Shown here one piece after another: positions 53,340-62,861 of a stretch of DNA of 64,000 nt. Both the position numbers and the translations under genes were made by a program. Origin of the DNA: Flavobacterium sp. ASV13 (GTDB taxonomy: Bacteria; Bacteroidota; Bacteroidia; Flavobacteriales; Flavobacteriaceae); the NCBI RefSeq assembly GCF_000745775.1, contig NZ_JQJY01000001.1, positions 186,001 to 250,000 of the forward strand. The letters run 5' to 3'. Numbering within the stretch: the stretch's first letter is position 1; each line of letters begins with the position of its first letter. Below the pieces are notes generated by a model. That model saw only the letters and a list, made by a program, of their open reading frames with translations. It did not search any database and had not been told where the DNA came from.

Positions 53340-53489
53340 AATAAAATAATTACAAAAGTTAAATATCTCAATCATTTTAAGTCTGTCGAGTTTCAGACAA
53401 AGAACAAAGCCTAAAAGGCTAATTATCCATATATAAATGTAAGAATAATTTTCTATTATCAGTGGAATATGTTATTTTTCTTATCTAAC

Positions 53490-53523
53490 AAAAAAAAGCA
53501 ACTCAAAAAATATGAGCTGCTTT
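53490..53523 (-). terminator. Intrinsic terminator
   Basis: AAAGCAACTCA and TGAGCTGCTTT pair (one G-U) around an A-rich loop, 29 bases past the stop at 53552. The sequence from 53376 to 53489 holds no other recognisable feature. Confidence 0.8.
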
Positions 53524-53551
53524 ACATTCAAAATAAAAACAAAAATAAAAA

Positions 53552-53827
53552 TTAGATGTGATTTTGTTTTGTTATAAAATACATAATTACTAGTAATACT
53601 GCCATAAAAATTATCCTATAAACTGCTGATTGAAATTTTATTGTTCCATTTTGTTTGTCTTCTTTTCTTTGTTTTACCAGATTGACAATCATTACTGGAA
53701 GAATAAAAAGAATTGATGCATATAAAAAATACCTTGTGTATTGTGGATATGATTCTGAGAATGTCACTAATACTAATCCCCAAAAAAGGAAAATAACATT
53801 TACTGGTGTTACAATTTTTTTTATCAT
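53552..53827 (-). CDS. Small membrane protein of unknown function
   Basis: A 91-residue protein with three hydrophobic segments (about 8-25, 31-50 and 70-88) and a charged loop (KQRKEDKQNG, about 52-61). No motif or family recognised. It lies between the double-glycine peptide gene and the DUF4302 gene, each with its own terminator, so it is monocistronic. A role as immunity protein for the neighbouring peptide is conceivable (small polytopic proteins often are), but nothing in the sequence proves it. Confidence 0.72.
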   Translation of the reverse strand: MIKKIVTPVNVIFLFWGLVLVTFSESYPQYTRYFLYASILFILPVMIVNLVKQRKEDKQNGTIKFQSAVYRIIFMAVLLVIMYFITKQNHI

Positions 53828-53880
53828 GTTTTCTAAATATTTAATTTATTTAAAAATGATATTCATTCTTTGCAAAAGTG

Positions 53881-53912
53881 AAAAAAAGCAGCTCAAATTC
53901 TGAGCTGCTTTT
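53881..53912 (-). terminator. Intrinsic terminator of the SusCD-type operon
   Basis: AAAAGCAGCTCA and TGAGCTGCTTTT form a perfect stem with A and T ends, 58 bases past the DUF4302 stop. Confidence 0.9.
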
Positions 53913-53969
53913 CCTCCAAAATTAAAAACAAAACTAAAAAGTTTATAAAAATTTATCTTTCTAAAATCG

Positions 53970-55313
53970 TTATTGAAATGCGTAAGTTGTCAATCTAAAA
54001 CCGTTATTGTTTGCATTAGCAAACGTGTATAACTTATTAGATGCATTAAATGTAAATGCTTCTTTTTTTGCATATAATCCTTTTGAGTTTGTTAATTCGG
54101 CGTCGATCTTTTTCAACAAATCTGGCTCAGGAATAGTTTGTCCTAAATTATTTTCCCAAGTTCCAGAAATCAATTGTAAAATTTTGTTCGCTGCATCTTC
54201 TTTTAGAGTTATATTATGATAGATCGTTGTTTTTCCTCCAGTAAAAGTATAAGCAATATAGCTATCTCCATTTGCATCATTAAAAGTAAACTGCACTCTA
54301 TTTACTTTTTGTGTTGAAGGCAAATTATTATTTATCTCGTTCAATAATGCATTACATAAAGCAGAATTTGTAGGCGCAGTTGCTAGATTTGCTGCAATAT
54401 ATCCATAAGCAGTAGATGGGCTTTTTAACATCACTTTATAATCATCTGTAATTACAAAAGGAATATTTGAATATTTGATTGACGCACTAATACCGTTTGT
54501 ACCAGTTGCAGTAAAACTTCCATCTGTATTATTATAAACAAAATTGCTTAATTTTTGTCCCCCAACTACAATAGCAGGACTTACAACTAATCCATTTGGC
54601 GCATATCCAATACCTAATACATTATTTGCCGAAGCATCACTATAACTTGTTGATCTAGTAATTGTTGAAAAAGGATTAAAATCATACGTTTTTTTGTTTG
54701 TGCCATCTACAATTTCCAAACCTCTATTAGCACCAAATGCATTTTTACCAATAATATTTGGAATCATCAAGAAATTCTTCGGCAAATCTGCCCAATCTTG
54801 AGCTGTTGCTTTTACAAAGCGAATTTCTTGTTTGTTTCTGTTGGCTTTAAAAACAATATCTCCGTTTTCTTGTCCATAATATAAAAACTGAAAATCTCCT
54901 AAATATCCTTTCGCTCTTAACGACGCAATTGGATAATTATCTGATTCTGATAATAAATGTATTCTGTTGGCAGTCGTAAAAACTAGACTCACTGTACTTC
55001 CAAGCTGAATAGCGTATTCACTTTTGTAAATATTTGTATCGGTATCAAAATCAGAAGCCATTTCTACAGTTCCATCTTGAGCAAACTTAAACAAATGTGT
55101 ATAGCCACCTAAAACGGTGTTATCTGTAAAATAAACTGCTTTCCATCCAAATTGTGAAGACAATAATGCATCGTTAAGTTCGGATTTTTGATTATTCAAA
55201 CGTGTCGTCGGATTTTCATCAAATAATTGTTCTGCATCTGTATTGCTGCAGGCGCTTAATTGCAGTACCAAAATACCAGCAATTAAGTACTTATATATGT
55301 TTTTCATTTTCAT
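53970..55313 (-). CDS. DUF4302 family lipoprotein
   Basis: A 447-residue lipoprotein, lipobox LQLSAC with Cys22. It matches DUF4302: SNTDAEQLFDENPTTRLNN, LSSQFGWKAVYFTDN, GGYTHLFKFAQDGTVEM, then DFQFLYYGQENGDIVFKANRN and a long beta-rich C-terminus. The family accompanies SusC/SusD pairs and a zinc metallohydrolase lipoprotein in Bacteroidota and is predicted to be a surface or periplasmic partner. The gene is last in the operon, 10 bases after the metallohydrolase gene. Confidence 0.88.
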   Translation of the reverse strand: MKMKNIYKYLIAGILVLQLSACSNTDAEQLFDENPTTRLNNQKSELNDALLSSQFGWKAVYFTDNTVLGGYTHLFKFAQDGTVEMASDFDTDTNIYKSEYAIQLGSTVSLVFTTANRIHLLSESDNYPIASLRAKGYLGDFQFLYYGQENGDIVFKANRNKQEIRFVKATAQDWADLPKNFLMIPNIIGKNAFGANRGLEIVDGTNKKTYDFNPFSTITRSTSYSDASANNVLGIGYAPNGLVVSPAIVVGGQKLSNFVYNNTDGSFTATGTNGISASIKYSNIPFVITDDYKVMLKSPSTAYGYIAANLATAPTNSALCNALLNEINNNLPSTQKVNRVQFTFNDANGDSYIAYTFTGGKTTIYHNITLKEDAANKILQLISGTWENNLGQTIPEPDLLKKIDAELTNSKGLYAKKEAFTFNASNKLYTFANANNNGFRLTTYAFQ

Positions 55314-55323
55314 AATACTTCGT

Positions 55324-56184
55324 TTAATTGTTAATTACTGCTGTTGTATTCTTTTCTGCTTCATCTCTTAAAGCATAAAAATCCATTTCATAAGCTTCTT
55401 TAAAATACTTCACGACTAACGCTTCTTTAGCTTTTAACGCGGCAAGTGCTGTTGGACTTTTAATTTTAGATAAGAATGTCGCATATTCTGCTTTAGTACT
55501 TATCAAAATCATTGCTGCTGTTTCTGCAAAATCTTCGTTAATATTCAATCTTGCATAACTGGTAATAAAACCAATTTCATTAGAAACTGGAATAGAATAA
55601 TTATACCAGTCTGCAGCATATCCAGCCGGAGTTATAGCACCCCATGCCTTTTCATCAAAAGGTTTATGCTGATTTAAAATATGAATGTATTCATGCTGAA
55701 TAGTATGGATAAATTCAGTTACGTTAGCGCGGTTTGTTCTTTCTATGTAATCTGTTTCAAACAAGGTTACACGCTGTCCTCCTTCGGCCAAACCTAATGT
55801 TCTTGTTCCAACACTATTTAAGTTAACACCACCAATTAAAACAATTTCTCGTGGAGAGATCTTTTTTACAAAATCTGGTCCGCCAATAGTTGCATAACTA
55901 TTCAACCATATTTTTTGCACAATTTCGAGTGCTGGTTGTACTCTATCAATTGTAGGTGGAAATAAATAACGACTATTATCTACTGTATTTTGATTCCATT
56001 TATATTGAACATTGATATTATATGGATTCAAATAATTCGTCGTAATCCATTTATCCAAATTTGTCTGAACAGGCGACGTGTAATCTAATTGACTTTCCTT
56101 TGGCTGCTCTTCGTGCTCACATGAAAAAAGCAATACTGAAGTAAGTGCCAAAACTAAAATTTTATTATATTTTAAAAGTTTCAT
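55324..56184 (-). CDS. SusCD-associated zinc metallohydrolase lipoprotein
   Basis: A 286-residue lipoprotein with Cys22 in LLFSCEHEE. It carries the zincin motif HEYIH (His164, Glu165, His168) in TIQHEYIHILNQ and a downstream acidic candidate ligand in NINEDFAETAAM. This matches the substrate import-associated zinc metallohydrolase family (TIGR04549), which is found only beside SusC/SusD genes. It probably cuts a bound macromolecule, perhaps a peptide, before import. It is 17 bases past the SusD gene. Confidence 0.88.
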   Translation of the reverse strand: MKLLKYNKILVLALTSVLLFSCEHEEQPKESQLDYTSPVQTNLDKWITTNYLNPYNINVQYKWNQNTVDNSRYLFPPTIDRVQPALEIVQKIWLNSYATIGGPDFVKKISPREIVLIGGVNLNSVGTRTLGLAEGGQRVTLFETDYIERTNRANVTEFIHTIQHEYIHILNQHKPFDEKAWGAITPAGYAADWYNYSIPVSNEIGFITSYARLNINEDFAETAAMILISTKAEYATFLSKIKSPTALAALKAKEALVVKYFKEAYEMDFYALRDEAEKNTTAVINN

Positions 56185-56201
56185 ACGAATTTAATTTAAG
56201 A

Positions 56202-57677
56202 TTATCTAGGATTCAGTTCAACACCCGTGCTAGAAGCATGCAAAGGAATTTGCAACGCTCTGCGTTTATCATCTTTTACTAGAGTATTTGTTGGTTTATT
56301 AAATGTTTCGTGATTGACCACGATATTGAAACGCTTAACATCAAACCATCTCATTCCTTCATGAATAAAATCTCTTCTTCTTGTTTCTGCAATTGCTTTT
56401 ACATATGAGGTTTGAACTGGAGTCATTGCATAAAAAGGAGTATATTCATTAGCAATTACAGGATATTTCGCCTCTACTTTGGCTTGTGTCACTTTATCTG
56501 TTGCTACATATCCAGTTGTTCTTGTCGATAAAAAGTATTCTAACTCATCATTTGCCAACGCAATTTGTCCTTTCATTACATGTGCTTCAATACGATTTAG
56601 AAAGAATTCATCATTGCTTAATAAAACTTCAGCAACGTATGGTTCTCCAATTCCAGCAGTTACATTTGTGTATTTAAAATATTCGTAGAATTTTGGACAA
56701 AAAAGTGTTATACTTGAATTGTAAGTATAAAAATTGTACAGCCATGTTTTATTAAATAAGCTTGTCGCTGCTCCAAACAATTCTGGTTGTCTTGGACCAG
56801 ATAAGTAAAATCGATTATAACGTGCTGATCTTTGAACAATAGTGTTTGCAGATACAACTAACAAATTCGTTTCTGCACCACTGCTTGCATAAGCAATCAT
56901 TTGATTCTCTGGAGTAAGAAGCTTATAACTTGCAAAGTCTCTTAATTTGCCTACAGGTCTAGAGCCTAAATCGTCAGATAATGAAATTACTTTATCCCAA
57001 TCTCCTTTAATTAAATAGAAACGGCTTGCAAACGCTTTAGCAGCATTTTTATTGAAATGAAATTTAGGTTCTTTGTAATCGTTTGTTACTAAAGGAAGTC
57101 CATCTGTGATATCTTTTTCAATCATATCAAAAACTTCTTTTACAGTGTTTCTTGTGTACTTTACAACTAATTCTGTTTCTGGTTTTGTAACATAAGGAAT
57201 TCCTAAATCAGTAGTTGCAGTTGCTGGATTATAACGCTGAGACCAAAAAGAAACCAACATAAAATGTGAATACGCTCTTGCTAATAAAGCTTCTCCTTTT
57301 TGCGGATTTAAACTCGCAGGATTGCCCAATTCTTCAATAGCTTGTAACGCTTTATTAGCGTGAGCAATTGCTCTATAACAAGCGTCCCAATAGAAAGCTT
57401 GAGTATCTATTTTGGCAGTTTCAGTATTTATTAACCAATTATAATTTTGCTCATCTTTAATCAGTGTTTCTGGCATTCCGCTGTCAAATGAATTATCAGA
57501 CATTGTTTCAGCAATATCAAAATAACTCATTGTAGGATACGCTTCTACTAATAATTCAGATATTTTTTCAGGAGTATCAATTTCGGTTCTATTATCTGGT
57601 TTTTCAGAAAGAAAATCATCACAGCTATAAATACTTATGAGTATCAATAGTGATAAAACTATTTTTATTTTTTTCAT
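56202..57677 (-). CDS. RagB/SusD family outer-membrane nutrient-binding lipoprotein
   Basis: A 491-residue surface lipoprotein with Cys19 in ISIYSCDDFLSEKPDN. It has the SusD N-terminal helical TPR region with GEALLARAYSHFMLVSFWSQRYN and the signature AKAFASRFYLIKGDWDKVI, and the C-terminal RRRDFIHEGMRWFDVKRF typical of SusD. It forms a lid over the SusC barrel and binds the substrate. It is 11 bases after the SusC gene, so the two are one unit. Confidence 0.94.
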   Translation of the reverse strand: MKKIKIVLSLLILISIYSCDDFLSEKPDNRTEIDTPEKISELLVEAYPTMSYFDIAETMSDNSFDSGMPETLIKDEQNYNWLINTETAKIDTQAFYWDACYRAIAHANKALQAIEELGNPASLNPQKGEALLARAYSHFMLVSFWSQRYNPATATTDLGIPYVTKPETELVVKYTRNTVKEVFDMIEKDITDGLPLVTNDYKEPKFHFNKNAAKAFASRFYLIKGDWDKVISLSDDLGSRPVGKLRDFASYKLLTPENQMIAYASSGAETNLLVVSANTIVQRSARYNRFYLSGPRQPELFGAATSLFNKTWLYNFYTYNSSITLFCPKFYEYFKYTNVTAGIGEPYVAEVLLSNDEFFLNRIEAHVMKGQIALANDELEYFLSTRTTGYVATDKVTQAKVEAKYPVIANEYTPFYAMTPVQTSYVKAIAETRRRDFIHEGMRWFDVKRFNIVVNHETFNKPTNTLVKDDKRRALQIPLHASSTGVELNPR

Positions 57678-57688
57678 AATTTCAAATA

Positions 57689-60600
57689 TTATAATGAAAG
57701 ATTTAAAGTAAAAGTATATTGAGATGTAACAGGTAACGCTACACCACCAGAATTACGAAACTCTGGATCCTGGCCATTTAATCTTTTGTCTGAATAAATC
57801 AACCAAGGGTTTACTGCAGATCCTTTTAAAGTAAAAGTACTAACACCTATTTTTCTCTTAAAATCACTTGGAAATTCCCAGCTTAAAGAAATGTTTTTCA
57901 ATCTTACAAAATCACCATCAGCAATACGAACATCTGAGTAATTATATGTATTGTAAGCTCTAGCCAAAGTACGTGCACCTCCATAATTAGAATTCAAACG
58001 TTTATCAGCTATTACAGGAACATTAGTAAATTCTTCATCACCTGGATTTATCCATCTGTTTGTAAAATCTTTTGTGAATACAGTTAAATCATCATAAGTA
58101 CTGTCATAAACAGGATTTAAACGAACTTTGTTTCCTCCTGATCCAACAAAAAACACATATAATGACCAGTTTTTATAAGTAAAAGTATTAGCTAAACCTA
58201 TAGATTTATTAGGTTCAATTGATCCTTCATATTTTAAGTATTTGGTAACATCTATGTTATCCTGAAAATCAGCACCTGTAATATTACTATCAGCTCCATC
58301 TTGCATAACAAAAGTTGGAAGACCTTCATTATTTAAACCTGTAAATTGATATGAATATAACGAGTTACGAGGATGACCTACAGTATTTCCACCATTTGAA
58401 TCAATTAAATCAAATGCAGTTGGCGTATTTTGCAATCTTGTGATTTCTTGATGATAAACAGAAAAATTAAGGGTTGTTGACCACTTGAAATCTTTATTGT
58501 CAAAATTTTTAGTTGTGAATCCAATCTCAAGACCTTTAGTCTCCATATCGGCATTATTTCCTTGTCTGATTCTTTGCCCTCCAATTCCTGAAGTGATTAC
58601 ATAATCAACCAAATCAAAGGCTTTACGACGATAAACATCTGAAGTAAATTGAACTCTATTATTGAACATTCCTAGATCAACACCAATGTTTGTCTCAAAT
58701 TGTTTTTCCCATGTCAAATTTCCATTTTGAAGTTCATCAATTCGAATTGAAGTTTCTCTGTCATCAAGACTAAAACGATCAGTTATATAACTTTTATAAA
58801 TTGCTAAAGAGTTCGTCGCAGGTCCCGCAGTTGCAGTCAAACCATAAGAAGCTCTTAACGCTAATGTATTGATAGACTCAACATTTTTCATGAATTTTTC
58901 CTCGGCAACATTCCATTTTCCACTAAAAGTATAAGTTGGAAGCCATCTTGACGAACCACTGTCGCCTTGTCTGTTTGAACCATCATAACGACCTGTAACA
59001 GAAGCTGTATAACGACGATCGTAAGTATAACCTACTTTCCCAAAGAAACCAACAGTTCTTTCTTTTTCTTCATTAAAACCATAATAAGAATCACCTCCAT
59101 TTATAATTTTTTCAATAATTCTTGGATCTGTAAATGCTGTCAAACCTCTGTCATATTGCAAACCTGCAGCAGTAAAATTATCGCTGGTTCTGTCTACAAC
59201 TCTCATCTCTGTTCCAAACAATCCTTCTAATTCGTGTTTCTCATTAAAAATATTTCGGTAATTAACACTGTTTCTTAAATTATAAGATGTCATGTCATTG
59301 GTGAACTTTCTTAAAAAACCTCCATTTGGTAAAACAGAAACTTTTGGAGCTGTTAAATCATTAGGATCTTGAAATAAAAAAATATTGTCATTACGAACTA
59401 AGGTGTTTACACCGTCTTCTCCTTGAGGAGTTCCTGCACGATATGCTCCTGCAACATTTGAGCCTTCTAAAATCTTATGTTCACGGCTAGTATTTGCATA
59501 ACGAGCTGAACCTGTTAAGTTATAAGTTAAATGTGGCGATATCTTGTAATCTAGATCCAATTGAAAGCGAATGTCTTTCACTTCGATTTCCATATAATTA
59601 TTAGCCAACTCATTGATAATATTCATTTTGGCCCAGTTATTTCTGTAATATTCTAGATTTCCATTATCATCATAAGGTCTTAAAGTTCTGCTTGTATTCA
59701 AAACATAATTAAATGGGTTGATATCAAAATCACGAGTTACTTTACCAAAAACAACATCTTTTTCGCTCTCATAACTTCCTGGCGCGCCCTGATCACGAAC
59801 AGATGCCAAAGTAGACAACGTAATATTCAACTTGTCATTTACGTAGAATGTCCCTTTAATGTTGCTTGAAATTTGTTTTACATCATCAGCAATTGTCCAA
59901 CCTGGATCTGTATAATATCCCAAAGAGGCATAAAAAGTGTTGTTCTTTCCTCCACCTGAAAAACTTAATGAATGATTTTGTGTTATAGAAGGTCTAAATA
60001 AAACTTTAAACCAATCAGTATTTGCCAATTCATATTTTTTCAAGAAATTATTTCGGCTTACTGGATCATTATTTACTAAATAAGTTCCCGTTTCAGGATT
60101 GAAAGTATTTATAGCTCTACCTAAAATATTGTATGCCCCACCATATCTTCCATTTACTGTAGTAGGCAAATCTAAGTAACCTTTTGATTCCATTTCTTTT
60201 AAAATACTCATCGTTTCTTGAGAATTTAAAATATCATATTGCGTATAACTAGGAACCGCTCTAACAGTTTGTTCTAAACCATAAGTAATTTTCAATGGAG
60301 AATCTCTTCTTCCTTGTTTTGTAGTTACAACAACAACTCCGTTTAACGATCTTGAACCATAAATTGACGTAGCCGATGCATCTTTAAGAATTTCAATGCT
60401 TTGTATATCATTGGCATTTAATCCGGCAACAGATGAGCTTAATAAGGTTTCAGAATTCCCGGAAGTCAAATCAGCAAATGACAAGTTAATTATGTCCTCT
60501 TGAACAACACCATCAATTACCCAAAGCGGTTTTGTATCTCCAAAAATAGAAGATGAACCACGAACTGTAATTTTTGGAGCTGTACCAAAAGTACCTGTAA

Positions 60601-61417
60601 CATTCTGCACAGTAACCCCCGCAGCTTTTCCTTCGATCATTCGGCTTACGTCAACTACACCATCAACTTTTAATTCGGCACCAGAAATTTTGCTTATGGC
60701 ACCAGTAAATGTTCTTTTAGAAGTTTTTTCATAACCAGTTGTAACCACAACTTCTTTCAAATTTTGACCTAATTCAGTCAAGACAATAGTTGGTGAAGTA
60801 TTTGAAATACCGATTTCTTTTGTTTCCATCCCAACATAAGAAATCACTAATGCTGTACTGTTTGCAGGCATTTCGATAGAAAAATTTCCATCAAAATCTG
60901 TTAGAACGGCAATTTTAGATCCTTTTGCCATTACTGTTGCTCCAGGAAGCGGACTACCCGATGCATCTGTTACTTTTCCTTTAATAACAGGACCTGCAGT
61001 AAAAATATTTGTTAAACCATCATGATTTGCTGTACTTGAAAATGAGTCTGTCGACACACTTTTTTGCAAAACAATCTGATTGCTTACTTCTGAAAAAGTT
61101 ATATTAAATGGAACCAGAATTCTGCTAAGAATACTAGCTAATGTTTCTTGATTTGCTTCAATGCTTACTTTTTGGTTTAATTGAGGTAATCTTGAATTAT
61201 AAGAAAATTTTACTTGTGCAGACTTTTCAATTTTAGATAATGCATTATCTAAAGTTAAATTTTCAACTGTAATTGTAACTTTAGTATCTAATTTTTTTTG
61301 CCCATTTACACTGTTTGCCATTGTAACACTTGAAAATATAAGTGCTAAGACAAACTGAAATAGTGTTATTTTCATGATTCGATGGAGTAATCGTTGTTTA
61401 CCAACTGGTTTTTTCAT
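57689..61417 (-). CDS. SusC/RagA TonB-linked outer-membrane transporter with STN domain
   Basis: A 1242-residue protein: signal region to about residue 40, an STN domain (about 46-122, KVTITVENLTLDNALSKIE), a carboxypeptidase-regulatory-like domain (about 144-222, GKVTDASGSPLPGATVMAKG), a TonB plug (about 225-375 with NGVVVVTTKQGR and IEILKDASATSIYGSRS) and a beta-barrel to the C-terminus. The STN domain is the part that talks to FecR anti-sigma factors, and sigma and FecR genes lie directly upstream. Substrate unknown, but the zinc metallohydrolase downstream favours a peptide or protein-derived ligand. Confidence 0.94.
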   Translation of the reverse strand: MKKPVGKQRLLHRIMKITLFQFVLALIFSSVTMANSVNGQKKLDTKVTITVENLTLDNALSKIEKSAQVKFSYNSRLPQLNQKVSIEANQETLASILSRILVPFNITFSEVSNQIVLQKSVSTDSFSSTANHDGLTNIFTAGPVIKGKVTDASGSPLPGATVMAKGSKIAVLTDFDGNFSIEMPANSTALVISYVGMETKEIGISNTSPTIVLTELGQNLKEVVVTTGYEKTSKRTFTGAISKISGAELKVDGVVDVSRMIEGKAAGVTVQNVTGTFGTAPKITVRGSSSIFGDTKPLWVIDGVVQEDIINLSFADLTSGNSETLLSSSVAGLNANDIQSIEILKDASATSIYGSRSLNGVVVVTTKQGRRDSPLKITYGLEQTVRAVPSYTQYDILNSQETMSILKEMESKGYLDLPTTVNGRYGGAYNILGRAINTFNPETGTYLVNNDPVSRNNFLKKYELANTDWFKVLFRPSITQNHSLSFSGGGKNNTFYASLGYYTDPGWTIADDVKQISSNIKGTFYVNDKLNITLSTLASVRDQGAPGSYESEKDVVFGKVTRDFDINPFNYVLNTSRTLRPYDDNGNLEYYRNNWAKMNIINELANNYMEIEVKDIRFQLDLDYKISPHLTYNLTGSARYANTSREHKILEGSNVAGAYRAGTPQGEDGVNTLVRNDNIFLFQDPNDLTAPKVSVLPNGGFLRKFTNDMTSYNLRNSVNYRNIFNEKHELEGLFGTEMRVVDRTSDNFTAAGLQYDRGLTAFTDPRIIEKIINGGDSYYGFNEEKERTVGFFGKVGYTYDRRYTASVTGRYDGSNRQGDSGSSRWLPTYTFSGKWNVAEEKFMKNVESINTLALRASYGLTATAGPATNSLAIYKSYITDRFSLDDRETSIRIDELQNGNLTWEKQFETNIGVDLGMFNNRVQFTSDVYRRKAFDLVDYVITSGIGGQRIRQGNNADMETKGLEIGFTTKNFDNKDFKWSTTLNFSVYHQEITRLQNTPTAFDLIDSNGGNTVGHPRNSLYSYQFTGLNNEGLPTFVMQDGADSNITGADFQDNIDVTKYLKYEGSIEPNKSIGLANTFTYKNWSLYVFFVGSGGNKVRLNPVYDSTYDDLTVFTKDFTNRWINPGDEEFTNVPVIADKRLNSNYGGARTLARAYNTYNYSDVRIADGDFVRLKNISLSWEFPSDFKRKIGVSTFTLKGSAVNPWLIYSDKRLNGQDPEFRNSGGVALPVTSQYTFTLNLSL

Positions 61418-61424
61418 AATTTTG
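61394..61424 (+). promoter_or_regulatory. Plus-strand promoter inside the susC 5' end (antisense)
   Basis: TTG (61394-61396), a 20-base spacer and TAATTTTG (61417-61424) match the Bacteroidota promoter consensus, on the strand opposite to susC and overlapping its start codon. Transcription would begin near 61431 and run away from susC through its leader. Confidence 0.4.
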
Positions 61425-61429
61425 GTTTG

Positions 61430-61547
61430 TTTTGATTAATACTGATTCGCGTGTATTTTAAGAAACGAACTGAATGTCTCTTTACAGAGAGAAATTCAAT
61501 CCAAATAAGTGTCGATAATGTTACAGCATTTCGGCACTTTTTTTATG
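61430..61547 (+). ncRNA. Candidate antisense RNA to the susC leader
   Basis: A possible RNA of about 115 nt lies between the plus-strand promoter at 61394-61424 and a hairpin with seven T at 61508-61547, with no ORF. It is exactly antisense to the 5' UTR of the SusC-type gene. Antisense RNAs at this position are known for Bacteroides susC-like genes (DonS type). It is a prediction from the promoter and terminator only. Confidence 0.3.
61508..61547 (+). terminator. Plus-strand intrinsic terminator in the susC leader
   Basis: AGTGTCGA pairs with TCGGCACT (one G-U), continued by AATG/CATT, followed by TTTTTTT on the plus strand, where there is no coding gene upstream. In the minus-strand mRNA the same hairpin would be part of the 5' UTR. 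Confidence 0.6.
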
Positions 61548-61659
61548 CAATTGTTTTTACATAGGCTTATAATATTAGTTTTGGTTTTGGTTAATTTTTA
61601 GTTTAGTTGAAAAAAGACAGAAATTAAAAATGAATTATAATTACAGTTATAAAACACAA

Positions 61660-62772
61660 TTAATTACAACCTTCAGAAGTTATAATTATCTGATTACCAT
61701 TCATTTCGAAATTGGTTTCAGCACTAATACTTTTACAAACAATTTTTAATTTTTCCGGCAAAGGCTGATCACTGAGCGACGTTGTCAAATGACAGTCTTT
61801 CAATTTATTTACAGGGTAATCAATCTTAACCAAATATGCTTGTTCGATTGTCTCGAAGATTTGTGAAACCGGAATATCGCTAAATTCGAAACTTAGCTGC
61901 TCAATATTGCCTACATTCTGTACCAGCTCTTTATCTTGAGTGATGTTTGTGATTTTATTGAATTTCAAATCACTTCTAAAGAACCGAAGTGCCTGATTGG
62001 GCAAAAGAATCACTTCTTCCTGATTTGAATTGGCAACCAAGTCATTTGATTTTACCTTCACTTTACCGGTGCGAACAAGAACTTCTACATCAGGCTGATC
62101 AGAATAAGCTTTAACTCTAAAACTAGTTCCAACTACCTTTGTAACAATCTCATTAGCGTAAACGAAAAAAGGCTTTTTAGGATTTTTACTAATTTCAAAG
62201 AAACCTTCGCCGGATAAATACACCTTTCTTTCGTTCCCGGTAAAGATTTTAGGGTAACTCAATTTACTATTTGGCTGTAATAAAACAGAACTTCCGTCTG
62301 ATAATGTGATGATTTGTGGATTGTCAGAATTATTGGTTTGTTCAACTAATCCTTCACTATTTTCTGCTATCAGTTCTTTATAGGTAACAATATTGTCTGC
62401 AGGAATATAATTTTTATAATACCAAATCGAAATCAGGCAAAAGAATAAACTAGCCGCAATACCGGTTAAAAAATAGTTTTTAAAAAACTTTGTCCCGGCA
62501 TTCTTGCTGAAAAGTATTTCATTTTCCTTTTCTTCAATTTTAATCCAGGTGTTTTGTAGTGCTTTTTGAACATCAGAAGTTGATAAATCAGATTCTGGAA
62601 CTTTCATTGCCAACAACAAAAGTCTGGCGTCTTCAACAAGTTTAGCGCGCTGCAGACTTTCTAGAGTCCACTCTTCCCAGCCGTCCTGATCAATTTTAAG
62701 CAAAATCCAGGATTGGAATGATTCGTCTGACAAGAAGTCTTCAATTTGAGTATATGTGTTACGTTTTTGCAT
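61660..62772 (-). CDS. FecR-family anti-sigma factor
   Basis: A 370-residue single-pass membrane protein: cytoplasmic N-terminal region (about 1-98) that should bind the sigma factor, TM at about 100-118 (FLTGIAASLFFCLISIWYY), a periplasmic FecR domain (about 150-250; ITLSDGSSVLLQPNSKLSYP, RKVYLSGEGFFEISKNPKKPFFVY, VVGTSFRVKAY) and a C-terminal DUF4974/STN-like domain (about 285-370). It lies between the ECF sigma gene and the SusC gene, forming the standard surface-signalling triad. Confidence 0.94.
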   Translation of the reverse strand: MQKRNTYTQIEDFLSDESFQSWILLKIDQDGWEEWTLESLQRAKLVEDARLLLLAMKVPESDLSTSDVQKALQNTWIKIEEKENEILFSKNAGTKFFKNYFLTGIAASLFFCLISIWYYKNYIPADNIVTYKELIAENSEGLVEQTNNSDNPQIITLSDGSSVLLQPNSKLSYPKIFTGNERKVYLSGEGFFEISKNPKKPFFVYANEIVTKVVGTSFRVKAYSDQPDVEVLVRTGKVKVKSNDLVANSNQEEVILLPNQALRFFRSDLKFNKITNITQDKELVQNVGNIEQLSFEFSDIPVSQIFETIEQAYLVKIDYPVNKLKDCHLTTSLSDQPLPEKLKIVCKSISAETNFEMNGNQIIITSEGCN

Positions 62773-62861
62773 CTAAAAATAAGGTTACAAAAACATAGAG
62801 GACAGCTCTCTTATTATATACTCACCAAATTGTGATTTTTTTTATATTTTTTGAAATAAAA

